From assembly GCF_022023855.1 (NCBI RefSeq), contig NZ_CP059449.1, positions 1,846,501 to 1,910,500 of the forward strand: DNA of 64,000 nucleotides, written 5' to 3'. Positions 7,967 to 15,991 of this stretch are shown in pieces. A model generated the notes under the pieces. It saw only the letters and a list, made by a program, of their open reading frames with translations. It was not told where the DNA came from and did no database searches. This stretch comes from Azospirillum brasilense (lineage in GTDB: Bacteria; Pseudomonadota; Alphaproteobacteria; Azospirillales; Azospirillaceae). Made by a program: the position numbers and the translations under genes. Positions within the stretch are counted from its first letter, which is position 1. Every line of letters begins with the position of its first letter.

Positions 7967-10585
7967 TCAGGAGTTGCCGTCGCGGCGGTGGATCACCGCC
8001 AGACCGGCCATGCGCTCCGCCCCGACCAGTTCGCTGAGGCTGTCGTACAGCTCCACGCGGCCCATCGCCGATTCGAGGGCGCGGCACTCCGCCGCCGCGA
8101 TGTGCGGGCTGTCGATCCGGCCGTTTTCCATGAATCCGCGCAGGACATCGAGCGTGAGACGGTCCTCGGGGCGCTCGACGTCGGGGGGCTGCCAGTTCAG
8201 ATCCTCGATGACGTAAACCCCGCCGGGGCGCAGCCGTCCGAACAGGGCGGCCAGCGTCATCTGCTGATGGCGCGAGGCGTGCGAGCCGTCATCGATGACG
8301 ATGTCGAATGGACCGTCCTCCTCAGCCAAGCGCCGCAGGCCCGCGGCGTCGCCCTGGTCGACGCGCCGGGTCGTCACCCGCCCGCGGTCGAAAGCCGAAA
8401 AGTCTTCGATGTCCGCGCCGACGAGGACGGCGTTCGGGAAATAGCGCTCCCACATGCGCAGGCTCGGCACGTCGTCCTGCTTCCAGCCCTCGACCCGGCC
8501 GCGGCACAGGCCGATCTCCAGGACGCGCAGAGCCTCGAACCGCCGCGGTGAGAACAGCGCGTCATAGACCCGTGTGTAGTGATGCCCCAGCCGCTCGCTG
8601 CCCAGGCGGGGACCCTTGTCGGAATGAAAGCGCATGGCGAGGGCCGACAGGGAGGCGTCCGCGTCGTGCAGGGCGGTCAGTCGGCCCAGCACAGACTCCG
8701 CGTCGGCGTCCTCCGCCGGCGGTCCGCCGGGACCCCACATGCCGTTCCACAAATGCACGCCGGCAACCCGCTCGTCCGACAGCAGGGCCAACGCCCGTCC
8801 GCCGGGTTCGGCCAGCCAGGAATGCTCCGTCCAGTCGACGGCGTTGAAGACTGTCGGGGGCAGCACGCGGTCCAGCAGGTCCCGGCCCGGCCCGGTCAGC
8901 ACGTAGCGGCTGAGCAGCAGCGGGCCGACCGCGCCGAAGCGGCGGTCGCTGCCGCTCATCAGGATGCGCATCGACTCCTCGAACAGCCGGCGCATGTGGA
9001 CCGAGCCCCGCGGCGCGCGGATGGCGTCGCCGACCAGGGCGTGGCCGGCGTCCAGGCCGTGCCATTGCGAGCAGAACAGGTGGCCGGTGCCGAAGCTCAG
9101 CGGCTTCAGCAGGACGACGTCGGTGTCCAGCCACCAGCCGCCGAAGGCGTGCAGGGCGGCGTAGCGGAAGATGTCGCTGAAATAGCGGATCTCGGCGCTG
9201 CGGACGCACAGGTCGTAGACATGGTGCGGCACCACCGTTCCGGCGTCCTCCACCCGCACGCCATCCGGCACCCGGCCGAGCAGGGCGGGGTCGCCATAGC
9301 TGTACAGATGCACCGGATGCCCCTGCGCCACCATGGAGCGCAGCGCCAGCCGTGCCCCGGCGTTCAGGGGCGCGCCCGACCAGAAGGTGGTGATGCGGTC
9401 ACGGGTCTCGGTGTCGTGGTGGCGGATGCGCAGATGCGGATTGAAACTCCGTGCCGCGGCGTTCCGGCGCTCGGGATGGGAGGCTTCGGCCAGGAAGGGC
9501 ATGGCCGCGGCGGTCGCCCGGATCAGCGCGTCCAGATCGTCGTCGCCGGCCGGCGCGGAGCCGTTCGCCAAGCGGCGCATCCGGCGGTGCAGAAGGCCGG
9601 CGGCGAACGGGTCGCCCCGCCGGCTCCGCAGGACCGACAGGGTGGCCAGGGCGCCCTCCGCCGCCGGGTCGAGCGCGAGGGCACGCCGGCCGTCGGCTTC
9701 GGCCGACTCCGTGCCACCGGCGTCCATCCGGCAGACCGCCCGCGCGCTCCAGCCCGCGGAATCGGCAGGAGCGCGCTCCAGATGGGCGGTGTAGAGCGCG
9801 TCGGCTTCCGCAAGGCGCCCTTGGCGCAGGCGGGTGGCGGCGAGATTGCACAGCGGCTCGGGCCGCTGCGGTTCGAGCGCCCGCGCCCAGCCCAGCCGCC
9901 GGGCGGCTTCGTCCGGATCATCCCCGCTGTCCGGCGCGCGGGCCAGGATTCCGAAGAAGGCTGGGGACAGCGCCAGGGCGCGGCGTCGCGCAGCTTCGGC
10001 CCCGCGGACGTCTCCCGACCGTGCACGGGCATCGGCCAGATGGTACCAGGATTCCAGTGCGGTGGAGTCGGCCCGGACCGCGCCTTCCAGGACGATCGCC
10101 GCTTCCGCCGCGTCGCCGCCGGCCAGCAACAACCGGCCGAGATGGGTGGCGGCGCGGGCGTTGCCGCCGTCGGAAGTGCCGTCCCACATCAGGGCCGTCC
10201 GGTAGGCCTCCCGCGCCTCCGCGTGGCGTCCAAGCCGTTCCAGCAGGATTCCGGCGTTGAGCGCGGCGTCGGTCAGCGCGGGGGCCAGCCGCGCGGCCTC
10301 GCGGTAGTCGGCGACCGCGCCCTCCAGGTCGCCGGCTTCCTGACGGGCCATGGCGCGGTGCCGGAGCAGGTCGGCTCCCGGCGCGCGGGCCAGCGCCTCG
10401 CCGAGCAGGGCTGCGGCTTCGGCGAAGAGCCCGGCCTGCGCGTGAATGATGCCCAGCAGATGCCAGGCGGTGGCCTGATCCGGGTCGGCATCGAGGATGC
10501 GCCGGCACAGAATCTCCGCCTCCGCCGGGCGTCCAGCCTGATGGTGGTCGAGCGCGATGGTCAGCGCTTCTTGAATGGTTGCCAT
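7967..10585 (-). CDS. TPR - glycosyltransferase - methyltransferase fusion protein
   Basis: 872 residues from ATG 10585 (MATIQEALTIALDHH). Residues 1-345 are tetratricopeptide repeats with the usual W-L-G-Y-A-F-A-P pattern. Residues about 390-620 look like a DXD-containing sugar-nucleotide glycosyltransferase of the capsular/GT32-like type: SDIFRYAALHAFGGWWLDTDVV with D487/D489, and a downstream VHLWNGMWG. Residues about 652-815 are a Rossmann SAM methyltransferase (LRVLEIGLCRG, then DIVIDDGSHASRHQ) resembling sugar O-methyltransferases of the MycE type. An O-GlcNAc-transferase-like arrangement with a methylating end is implied. Lying inside the flagellar region, flagellin modification is a reasonable guess, but no flagellin is nearby. 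Confidence 0.82.
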   Translation of the reverse strand: MATIQEALTIALDHHQAGRPAEAEILCRRILDADPDQATAWHLLGIIHAQAGLFAEAAALLGEALARAPGADLLRHRAMARQEAGDLEGAVADYREAARLAPALTDAALNAGILLERLGRHAEAREAYRTALMWDGTSDGGNARAATHLGRLLLAGGDAAEAAIVLEGAVRADSTALESWYHLADARARSGDVRGAEAARRRALALSPAFFGILARAPDSGDDPDEAARRLGWARALEPQRPEPLCNLAATRLRQGRLAEADALYTAHLERAPADSAGWSARAVCRMDAGGTESAEADGRRALALDPAAEGALATLSVLRSRRGDPFAAGLLHRRMRRLANGSAPAGDDDLDALIRATAAAMPFLAEASHPERRNAAARSFNPHLRIRHHDTETRDRITTFWSGAPLNAGARLALRSMVAQGHPVHLYSYGDPALLGRVPDGVRVEDAGTVVPHHVYDLCVRSAEIRYFSDIFRYAALHAFGGWWLDTDVVLLKPLSFGTGHLFCSQWHGLDAGHALVGDAIRAPRGSVHMRRLFEESMRILMSGSDRRFGAVGPLLLSRYVLTGPGRDLLDRVLPPTVFNAVDWTEHSWLAEPGGRALALLSDERVAGVHLWNGMWGPGGPPAEDADAESVLGRLTALHDADASLSALAMRFHSDKGPRLGSERLGHHYTRVYDALFSPRRFEALRVLEIGLCRGRVEGWKQDDVPSLRMWERYFPNAVLVGADIEDFSAFDRGRVTTRRVDQGDAAGLRRLAEEDGPFDIVIDDGSHASRHQQMTLAALFGRLRPGGVYVIEDLNWQPPDVERPEDRLTLDVLRGFMENGRIDSPHIAAAECRALESAMGRVELYDSLSELVGAERMAGLAVIHRRDGNS

Positions 10586-10952
10586 GACGCCAGTGGTCTT
10601 CAACCGCATGGCCTTGTCAACAGGAGAGTGCCGGGGACGGAGGGGAGCCCGGAGTCGGCGCGTTCCGGCCATGGAATGAGAAATGGGCGGCCTGCCCCTC
10701 TGTCGGAGCTTGGTTCGCTCGGGCCGGCCGCGAGCCCGCTGCAAGGAGCCGTCAACCTACCGGCCCCGGCCGGTTCCGGCCAGCCGGGGAAACGGGCTGC
10801 CACTCCCTGTCGCTCCCCCTATCGAACGAAGGACGTCGTCCGGTGGCCGACTCGCCCTTCGGCGTGGCGCTTCCGCACGTCTCGCCGCAAACCCGGTTCG
10901 ACCGTCCACAACCCGATGGTGCAGGTTGTCAGAGCGGCCTGTTGACGGTGAA
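10586..10952. other. Intergenic stretch, 367 bases
   Basis: GC-rich with several small inverted repeats around 10710-10800 (for example CTCGGGCC/GGCCGCGAG). I see no convincing gene, RNA or promoter. It separates the fusion gene from the following plus-strand pair, so promoters for both directions must lie here. Confidence 0.4.
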
Positions 10953-11138
10953 ATGGACATCCTGAAGCGGATCGAGACATTGCAGGCCCTGGTCCGTGAG
11001 ACGCAGACACGAAGGAAGCGTCTGCTGGACCGATCCGATGAGCGCCTGCGCTCCGCCGGAAAGGCGTTGGAAGGGTCTCACCGCCTGCTGAAAGGGAAGC
11101 CCCATGACCCAGACGCACCATCAGGCGAACCGCGTTGA
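10953..11138 (+). CDS. Small basic hypothetical protein
   Basis: 61 residues, unrecognised. Predicted helical and rich in Arg/Lys/Glu/Leu (MDILKRIETLQALVRETQTR at the N-terminus). The ribosome site is weak. The end overlaps the next gene by 35 bases in another frame, which would fit a translationally coupled pair. Codon third positions are GC-rich like neighbours. It could be spurious. Confidence 0.45.
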   Translation: MDILKRIETLQALVRETQTRRKRLLDRSDERLRSAGKALEGSHRLLKGKPHDPDAPSGEPR

Positions 11139-11613
11139 GGCGCAGAATGCTGATGCGGAGGATTGGCGTTGCCGCAGCGAGGCTCGGCGCAGCAGGGCCG
11201 AAGAGGCCCGCGCCGGGGCGGAACGCACGCGCGAGGCGGCCGAAGAGGAACGGGCCGCGAGCTTCCAGCGTCAAGTCGAGGCAGAGGGTGCGCGACTCAT
11301 TGCGGAAGAGGGTCGGATCACCGGCGAGGCGCAGCGGCAGGAAGCCGAGGAAACGCGAGCGCTGAATGAGGAAGCGCGCCGATCCGCCGAGATGGCCAGG
11401 CTTGCGGCGGAGGACGCGCGGCGTGTCGGGGAAGAGACGCGGCTGCTCCATGAGGCCACCCGGCGTTACGCCGAGGAAGCCCGGCTTCATGCCGAGCAAG
11501 CGCGTGCCGACGCAGAGCGCACACGGGCGGTGAACGAGGAGCAGCGCCAAATCCTGGAGGAGATGCGGGACACCGTCCGGCGTTACGAGGCTCTTCTGGC
11601 TCGGAACGGGTGA
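11104..11613 (+). CDS. Alanine/glutamate/arginine-rich coiled-coil protein
   Basis: 169 residues, unrecognised. Almost the whole chain is one predicted coiled coil built from repeating EEAR/AEEAR/AERTR units (for example RYAEEARLHAEQARADAERTR). There is no signal peptide, membrane segment or globular domain. AAAGGGAAG lies about 10 bases before the ATG. It sits alone between the glycosyltransferase fusion and flgH. A structural or spacer role is possible, but nothing shows which. Confidence 0.65.
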   Translation: MTQTHHQANRVEAQNADAEDWRCRSEARRSRAEEARAGAERTREAAEEERAASFQRQVEAEGARLIAEEGRITGEAQRQEAEETRALNEEARRSAEMARLAAEDARRVGEETRLLHEATRRYAEEARLHAEQARADAERTRAVNEEQRQILEEMRDTVRRYEALLARNG

Positions 11614-11689
11614 CGGGGCGCCAACGGGGGCAAGAAGGGAGCGGCAGATCCAGCCGGGCGGCAGAAACTTCCCGGCCAAGCGCGTGCGA

Positions 11690-11715
11690 GCCGGCTGCGG
11701 TTCCCCGCAGCCGGC
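11690..11715. terminator. Strong hairpin between coiled-coil gene and flgH
   Basis: Perfect 11-bp stem GCCGGCTGCGG/CCGCAGCCGGC with loop TTCC, between two convergent genes. A second G/C hairpin follows at about 11720-11740. No long T-run. Confidence 0.55.
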
Positions 11716-11783
11716 CAGAAGGGGCGCTGCCCCCCTTCCGTGCTGGTCGCTGGCGCGTTGCGGTCTTGGTCCCCGGAACGTCC

Positions 11784-12569
11784 TTAGAAGGGCATGATGA
11801 TGTCGAAGAGCTGTTGGCCGTAACGCGGCTGCTGCACATCGGTGATCTGTCCGCGTCCACCGTAGGAGATGCGGGCCTCGGCGACCTTCTCGTAGCTGAT
11901 GGTGTTCTGCGCGGTGATGTCCTCCGGCCGGATCACGCCGGTGATGATCAGGTCGCGCACTTCGTAGTTCACCCGGACCTCCTGCCGGCCCTGGATGACC
12001 ATGTTGCCGTTGGGCAGGGACTGGGTGACCAGGGCGGCCACCTTCAGGGTGATCTGCTCCTTGCGGTTGATGGCGCCCTTGCCGTCGTTGGAGGTCGAGC
12101 TTGAAAGGTCCAGCAAGCTGTCGGCGCTCACCCCGTCGGGCAGCGCGCGTTGCAGGGCCTTGCCCTCGAAGCCGAGGAAGCTCGGCATACCGGCCTTCTC
12201 GGAGTTGCCGCGGGTGCGGGTGGTCTGGTTGTTGAGCTGGGCCTGGTCGTTGATCTGGATGTCGACGGTCAGCAGGTCGCCGACCTTGGCGGCGCGCTGA
12301 TCCTTGAAGAAGGCCTTGGCGCCGGTCCGCCACAGCGAGTTCGGGTTGCGCTCCGTCGGCAGGGGGGTGGGCATCGGCAGGCTGACCGGCTGGTAGCCGG
12401 GCTGGGCCTGCGGGTCCTTGATCTTGGTGAGTTCCGGAGCGGAGCCGATGTCCGCCACGCGCGACATGGCGTTGCAGGCGGGCAGGCCGGCGGCGACGGC
12501 GGCGAGCAGCGCGAAGCGGAACGCCATGCGGACCGTGTGCCTGGGAGCGGTCGTCTTGAGGGCGGGCAT
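11784..12569 (-). CDS. flgH: Flagellar L-ring protein FlgH (lipoprotein)
   Basis: 261 residues. A lipoprotein signal peptide ends at GLPAC, with Cys about residue 32. The mature protein shows the FlgH signatures NSLWRTGAKAFFKDQRAAKVGDLLTVDI, VQGRQEVRVNYEVRDLIITGVIRPEDI and the terminal ISYGGRGQITDVQQPRYGQQ. It forms the outer-membrane bushing of the basal body. AAGGAG lies about 9 bases before the first ATG, favouring it over the internal Met. It is last in the flgF-flgG-flgA-flgH operon, 13 bases after flgA. Confidence 0.97.
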   Translation of the reverse strand: MPALKTTAPRHTVRMAFRFALLAAVAAGLPACNAMSRVADIGSAPELTKIKDPQAQPGYQPVSLPMPTPLPTERNPNSLWRTGAKAFFKDQRAAKVGDLLTVDIQINDQAQLNNQTTRTRGNSEKAGMPSFLGFEGKALQRALPDGVSADSLLDLSSSTSNDGKGAINRKEQITLKVAALVTQSLPNGNMVIQGRQEVRVNYEVRDLIITGVIRPEDITAQNTISYEKVAEARISYGGRGQITDVQQPRYGQQLFDIIMPF

Positions 12570-12582
12570 GGGAGCTTTCTCC

Positions 12583-13383
12583 TTACTTCGCGATGACGCC
12601 GGGCTTTGCCACGGCGACGATGTTGGGGCCCGCGACCGTCGCTTCGAGGATGCGGTTCGATTGGGTGTTGACGACGCGGATCACGTCGCCCCGGCCGCCG
12701 TCCTGCAGGGCCTTGCCCTGGACCGACAGGGTCAGGTTCTCGGTGGCCAGCGTGATGGTGACCAGCGCGCCCTTGTCCACGACCCGCGGCGACTGCAGGT
12801 CGCGCAGACGCACGGGCTGGTTCACGGGAACGCCGCGGCGCGGCGTCAGGCCGATGAGCTGGGCGTCGGTGGCGGCGATGTCGCTGCCGGCGAGGTCGAC
12901 GCGCACATCCTGCCAATCCACGTCGCCGGGGCCGATCACGTCGCCGGGCGCGATGCGCCGCGACAGCACCGGCACCTGGACCACGCCATAGGCGCGGCCC
13001 GACACCGGAAGGCGCACGACCGGGCGGGTGTCGGCCACGATCATCTCCGCGGCGAAGCGGCCCTGCACCGGGTTGTAGTAGAGGTTCTCCACCGTCAGGC
13101 TGCCGGCGCCCGCCGGGGCGCGCAGCTCGACCACCCGGTTGTCCAGCTCCATCTGCAGGCGACCCGTGGTGATCTGGCGGGACAGTGCGTCGGACAGCAC
13201 CGCCTCGACATGGGCCGGGCTGTAGACCACCGCCTGTGCCGCCGCTGCCGCCGAGGCGCCGCCGTCCATCGTCTGGGCGAGGGCCGTCTGGGCGAGGGCC
13301 GTCTGGGCAAAGACCGTCGGGCCGCCGGCGAGGGCGGCGGCGAGAAGGGCGGAGCCGAGGATGCGCAGAGCGGGGCGGGGCAT
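12583..13383 (-). CDS. flgA: FlgA, P-ring assembly chaperone
   Basis: 266 residues from ATG 13383, preceded by AAGGAA; the longer form would need a TTG start. It has an N-terminal signal peptide (LGSALLAAALAGG...FAQ). The C-terminal half contains the SAF-like domain typical of FlgA (SRRIAPGDVIGPGDVDWQDV, then LIGLTPRRGVPVNQPVRLRDL) and a final region VRVVNTQSNRILEATV. In the family FlgA binds FlgI in the periplasm and promotes P-ring formation. Confidence 0.95.
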   Translation of the reverse strand: MPRPALRILGSALLAAALAGGPTVFAQTALAQTALAQTMDGGASAAAAAQAVVYSPAHVEAVLSDALSRQITTGRLQMELDNRVVELRAPAGAGSLTVENLYYNPVQGRFAAEMIVADTRPVVRLPVSGRAYGVVQVPVLSRRIAPGDVIGPGDVDWQDVRVDLAGSDIAATDAQLIGLTPRRGVPVNQPVRLRDLQSPRVVDKGALVTITLATENLTLSVQGKALQDGGRGDVIRVVNTQSNRILEATVAGPNIVAVAKPGVIAK

Positions 13384-13427
13384 GGCGGGGATTCCTTGCA
13401 AAGACGAGCCTTACGGCGGTGCCGGGA

Positions 13428-14213
13428 TCAGCGGAGCTGCGAAGCCTGCTGCATCATCTCGTCGGTGGTCTTGATGACCTTGGAGTTCATCTCATAGGCG
13501 CGCTGGGCGGAGATCAGGGTGGTGATCTCCTGCACGATGTTGACGTTGGAGGTCTCCAGGGCGCCCTGCACCACGCGGCCGAATCCGGGAGCGCCGGGGT
13601 TGCCGCCGACCGCCTCGCCCGACGCGCCGGTCTGCAGGAACAGATTGTCGCCGACCGCTTCCAGACCCGCCGCGTTGGCGAAGGTGGCGAGCTGGATCTG
13701 CCCGACATTCTGCTGGGCGACTTGGCCGTCCAGCTTCACCATCACCTCGCCCGAGGCGTTGATGGCGACGTCCACCGCTTCCGCCGGGATGGTGATGGCC
13801 GGCTGCACCGGATAGCCGTCGGCGGTGACGATGATGCCCTCCGGCGACAGCTTGAAATTGCCGGCGCGGGTGTAGGCCGTGTCGCCGCTGGGGAGCTGCA
13901 CCTGGAAATAGCCGGAGCCGTTGATGGCGACGTCCAGCTTGTTGTCGGTGACGGTCAGGTTGCCCTGCTCCAGCACGCGGGCCACCGCGGCGACGCGCAC
14001 GCCGGCGCCCACCTGCACACCGGTCGGCACGATGGTGCCGGCGTCCGACGAGGTGGAGCCGATGCGGCGGAAGTTCTGGTACAGCAGGTCCTGGAACTCG
14101 GCCCGCTGCTTCTTGAAGCCGGTCGTCGTCGCGTTGGCGATGTTGTTCGAGATGGTTTCGACGTTCAGCTGCTGGGCGATCATGCCGGTGGCGCCGATGG
14201 CGAGGCTGCGCAT
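13428..14213 (-). CDS. flgG: Flagellar distal rod protein FlgG
   Basis: 261 residues, the standard FlgG length. The N-terminal rod signature is MRSLAIGATGMIAQQLNVET followed by SNNIANATTTGFKKQRAEFQDLLYQ. The C-terminal signature is NVNIVQEITTLISAQRAYEMNSKVI. Both ends form the coiled coil that packs into the axial structure. It is exported by the flagellar type III apparatus. It is the second gene of the sigma-54-driven flgF operon, 25 bases after flgF. Confidence 0.98.
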   Translation of the reverse strand: MRSLAIGATGMIAQQLNVETISNNIANATTTGFKKQRAEFQDLLYQNFRRIGSTSSDAGTIVPTGVQVGAGVRVAAVARVLEQGNLTVTDNKLDVAINGSGYFQVQLPSGDTAYTRAGNFKLSPEGIIVTADGYPVQPAITIPAEAVDVAINASGEVMVKLDGQVAQQNVGQIQLATFANAAGLEAVGDNLFLQTGASGEAVGGNPGAPGFGRVVQGALETSNVNIVQEITTLISAQRAYEMNSKVIKTTDEMMQQASQLR

Positions 14214-14238
14214 GGTTCTTGCTCCTTTACGCGGTCGA

Positions 14239-14961
14239 TCAGGCCGTGCGGCCCAGCTTCTGGATGGCGCTGCGGATGCGCTCGTGCTCGTTCTCGATCA
14301 GCTTCTGGTTCGACTGGTACTGGCGCTGGATCTCGATCAGCGCCGTCATCTCGACCACCGGCTTCACGTTCGAATTCTCTAGCATTCCCTGTGCCACCTT
14401 CGTGTCGGCGGGGGCCGCCTGAGGCTCCTCGTCGCTGACGTACAGGCCGGCGCCGACCTCGGTCATCAGCTGCTCGTTGCGGAAGGTGACGATGTTCAGC
14501 CGGCCGACTGGACCCAGCTCGGTGGCAACGGTGCCGTCGCCGGAAACCATGATGTCCTTGGTGCCGTTCGGGATGGCCAGGGGCTGGCCGTTGTCGCCCA
14601 GGACCGGCAGGCCGCCGCCGTCGACGATCTGGCGCTGGTCGTTCAGGCGGAAGTTGCCGGCGCGGGTGTAGCGGGGGCCGCTCGCCGTATCGACCGTGAA
14701 GTAGCCGTGGCCGGTCAGCGCCAGATCCAGCGGATTGCCGGTCTGCATCATCCCGCCGGCCGAGAGGTCGCGCACCACGGCGCGGTCCTGCACGAAGCTG
14801 ATCTGCTCGTGCATGCCCGGACGCTCCAGGAACTCCGTGAACAGCATGCGCTGCTGCTTGAAGCCCGTGGTGTTCATGTTCGCGATGTTGTTCGAGATCA
14901 CGTCCAACTGGCGGCGCAGGGTCATCTGGCGCGACAGGGATACGTAGATCGGGTTTTCCAT
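14239..14961 (-). CDS. flgF: Flagellar proximal rod protein FlgF
   Basis: 240 residues from ATG 14961 (MENPIYVSLSRQM), preceded by AGAGG. The family N-terminus is VISNNIANMNTTGFKQQRMLFTEFL and the C-terminus ENSNVKPVVEMTALIEIQRQYQSNQKLI. It is shorter than FlgG and has the SRQMTLRRQLDVISN helix typical of alphaproteobacterial FlgF. First gene of the rod/ring operon, divergent from fliL as in Caulobacter. Confidence 0.96.
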   Translation of the reverse strand: MENPIYVSLSRQMTLRRQLDVISNNIANMNTTGFKQQRMLFTEFLERPGMHEQISFVQDRAVVRDLSAGGMMQTGNPLDLALTGHGYFTVDTASGPRYTRAGNFRLNDQRQIVDGGGLPVLGDNGQPLAIPNGTKDIMVSGDGTVATELGPVGRLNIVTFRNEQLMTEVGAGLYVSDEEPQAAPADTKVAQGMLENSNVKPVVEMTALIEIQRQYQSNQKLIENEHERIRSAIQKLGRTA

Positions 14962-15016
14962 CGGCGACCTCTTTCCATTCGGGCCGGGGGATCGTCCCGA
15001 CCGGCGCAAATGGCAA

Positions 15017-15032
15017 TGCACGGCGCGTGCCA
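15017..15032 (-). promoter_or_regulatory. Sigma-54 promoter of flgF-flgG-flgA-flgH
   Basis: The minus strand reads TGGCACG-CGCC-GTGCA: perfect -24 half, and a -12 half with one change from TTGCA, with the exact GG-N10-GC spacing. It ends 55 bases before the flgF ATG. The rest of the 490-base flgF-fliL gap (14962-15451) holds the fliL promoter and no visible gene. Confidence 0.78.
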
Positions 15033-15369
15033 GCGCCGGAGAGAGCCGGAAAGACGGCGATGACCGGCGTTTCCGCCGTTTGGGAAGCGCCTGCCGGGCA
15101 AGAACTGCCGGTGGGATGGCAAGGGCTGCCGCTCGACGCCGGGCAAAAGCGTCCCGTTGCCGCGGCGCGGACGGCGCGCGGGTTCACGGAGGCCTCGTCC
15201 GCCGGAAGCGGTCGGATCGGCAGCGGCAGGCGGGGCGGGGGGCGGACGGGGATTGCGGGCGTGGTTCGGGCGTTCGCTCCTCGGTTGACAGGGATCTCCG
15301 GCGATGCCCCAATCAAGAACCGTGCCGCTGTCTGTGGTTGCGCTTCTGTCACAGCCCCGGACCGTGCCC

Positions 15370-15402
15370 GAAAGGCTTTGTTAACTATCCGAAAGATAGG
15401 GT
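15370..15402 (+). promoter_or_regulatory. Probable CtrA-type promoter of fliL-fliM
   Basis: The downstream half-site TTAAC at 15381 is intact, the upstream half (GAAA at 15370) matches only two of four bases. TAGGGT at 15397-15402 begins 16 bases after TTAA, the same geometry as at fliX and sciP. The fliL ATG is 50 bases further on. Confidence 0.45.
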
Positions 15403-15451
15403 TGCTGCGCTGGTAAGGCCACGCTCCGCCACCGCTCGCGCTTAGGATTCC

Positions 15452-15973
15452 ATGACCGCGCACGCTGAAGACGACGTTCCGACCGATGGCCTGCCGCGCA
15501 AGAAATTCAGCGGCAAGAAGCTGGTCCTGTTCGTCATCCTGCCGCTGGTGCTGCTGATCGGCGCCGGGGCGGGCGTCTACTTCAGCGGCCTGCTCGATTC
15601 GCTGCTCGGCAAGAAGGAGGAGCACGCGGAGGTGCCGGCGGAGCCGGCGCAGCCCGATCCCCACGCGGCACCGGTCTTCTACGACCTGCCGGACATGCTG
15701 GTGAACCTGAACAGCAGCGGCAAGCGTCCGGCCTTCCTGAAGATCAAGATCTCGATCCAGCTTGCCAAGGGCGAGGACATACCGGCGATCGAGCATGTGC
15801 TGCCGCGCATCATCGACAATTTCCAGGTCTATCTGCGCGAATTGCGGCTGGAGGATCTGAAGGGGTCGGCGGGCATGTACCGCCTTCGCCAGGAGCTGCT
15901 GATGCGGATCACCGCGTCCGCCCATCCGGTGAAGGTCAAGGACGTGCTGTTCAAGGAAATGCTGGTCCAGTAG
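15452..15973 (+). CDS. fliL: Flagellar basal-body protein FliL
   Basis: 173 residues. Charged cytoplasmic N-terminus, one transmembrane helix at about 25-46 (LVLFVILPLVLLIGAGAGVYF), an Ala/Pro/Glu linker, then the periplasmic FliL domain (YDLPDMLVNLNSSGKRPAFLKIKISIQL ... LPRIIDNFQVYLRELRLEDLKGSAGMYRLRQELL). FliL rings surround the stator and stabilise it. It is first in an operon with fliM, 18 bases upstream. Confidence 0.96.
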   Translation: MTAHAEDDVPTDGLPRKKFSGKKLVLFVILPLVLLIGAGAGVYFSGLLDSLLGKKEEHAEVPAEPAQPDPHAAPVFYDLPDMLVNLNSSGKRPAFLKIKISIQLAKGEDIPAIEHVLPRIIDNFQVYLRELRLEDLKGSAGMYRLRQELLMRITASAHPVKVKDVLFKEMLVQ

Positions 15974-15991
15974 GGACGGCGGAAACGGGCC

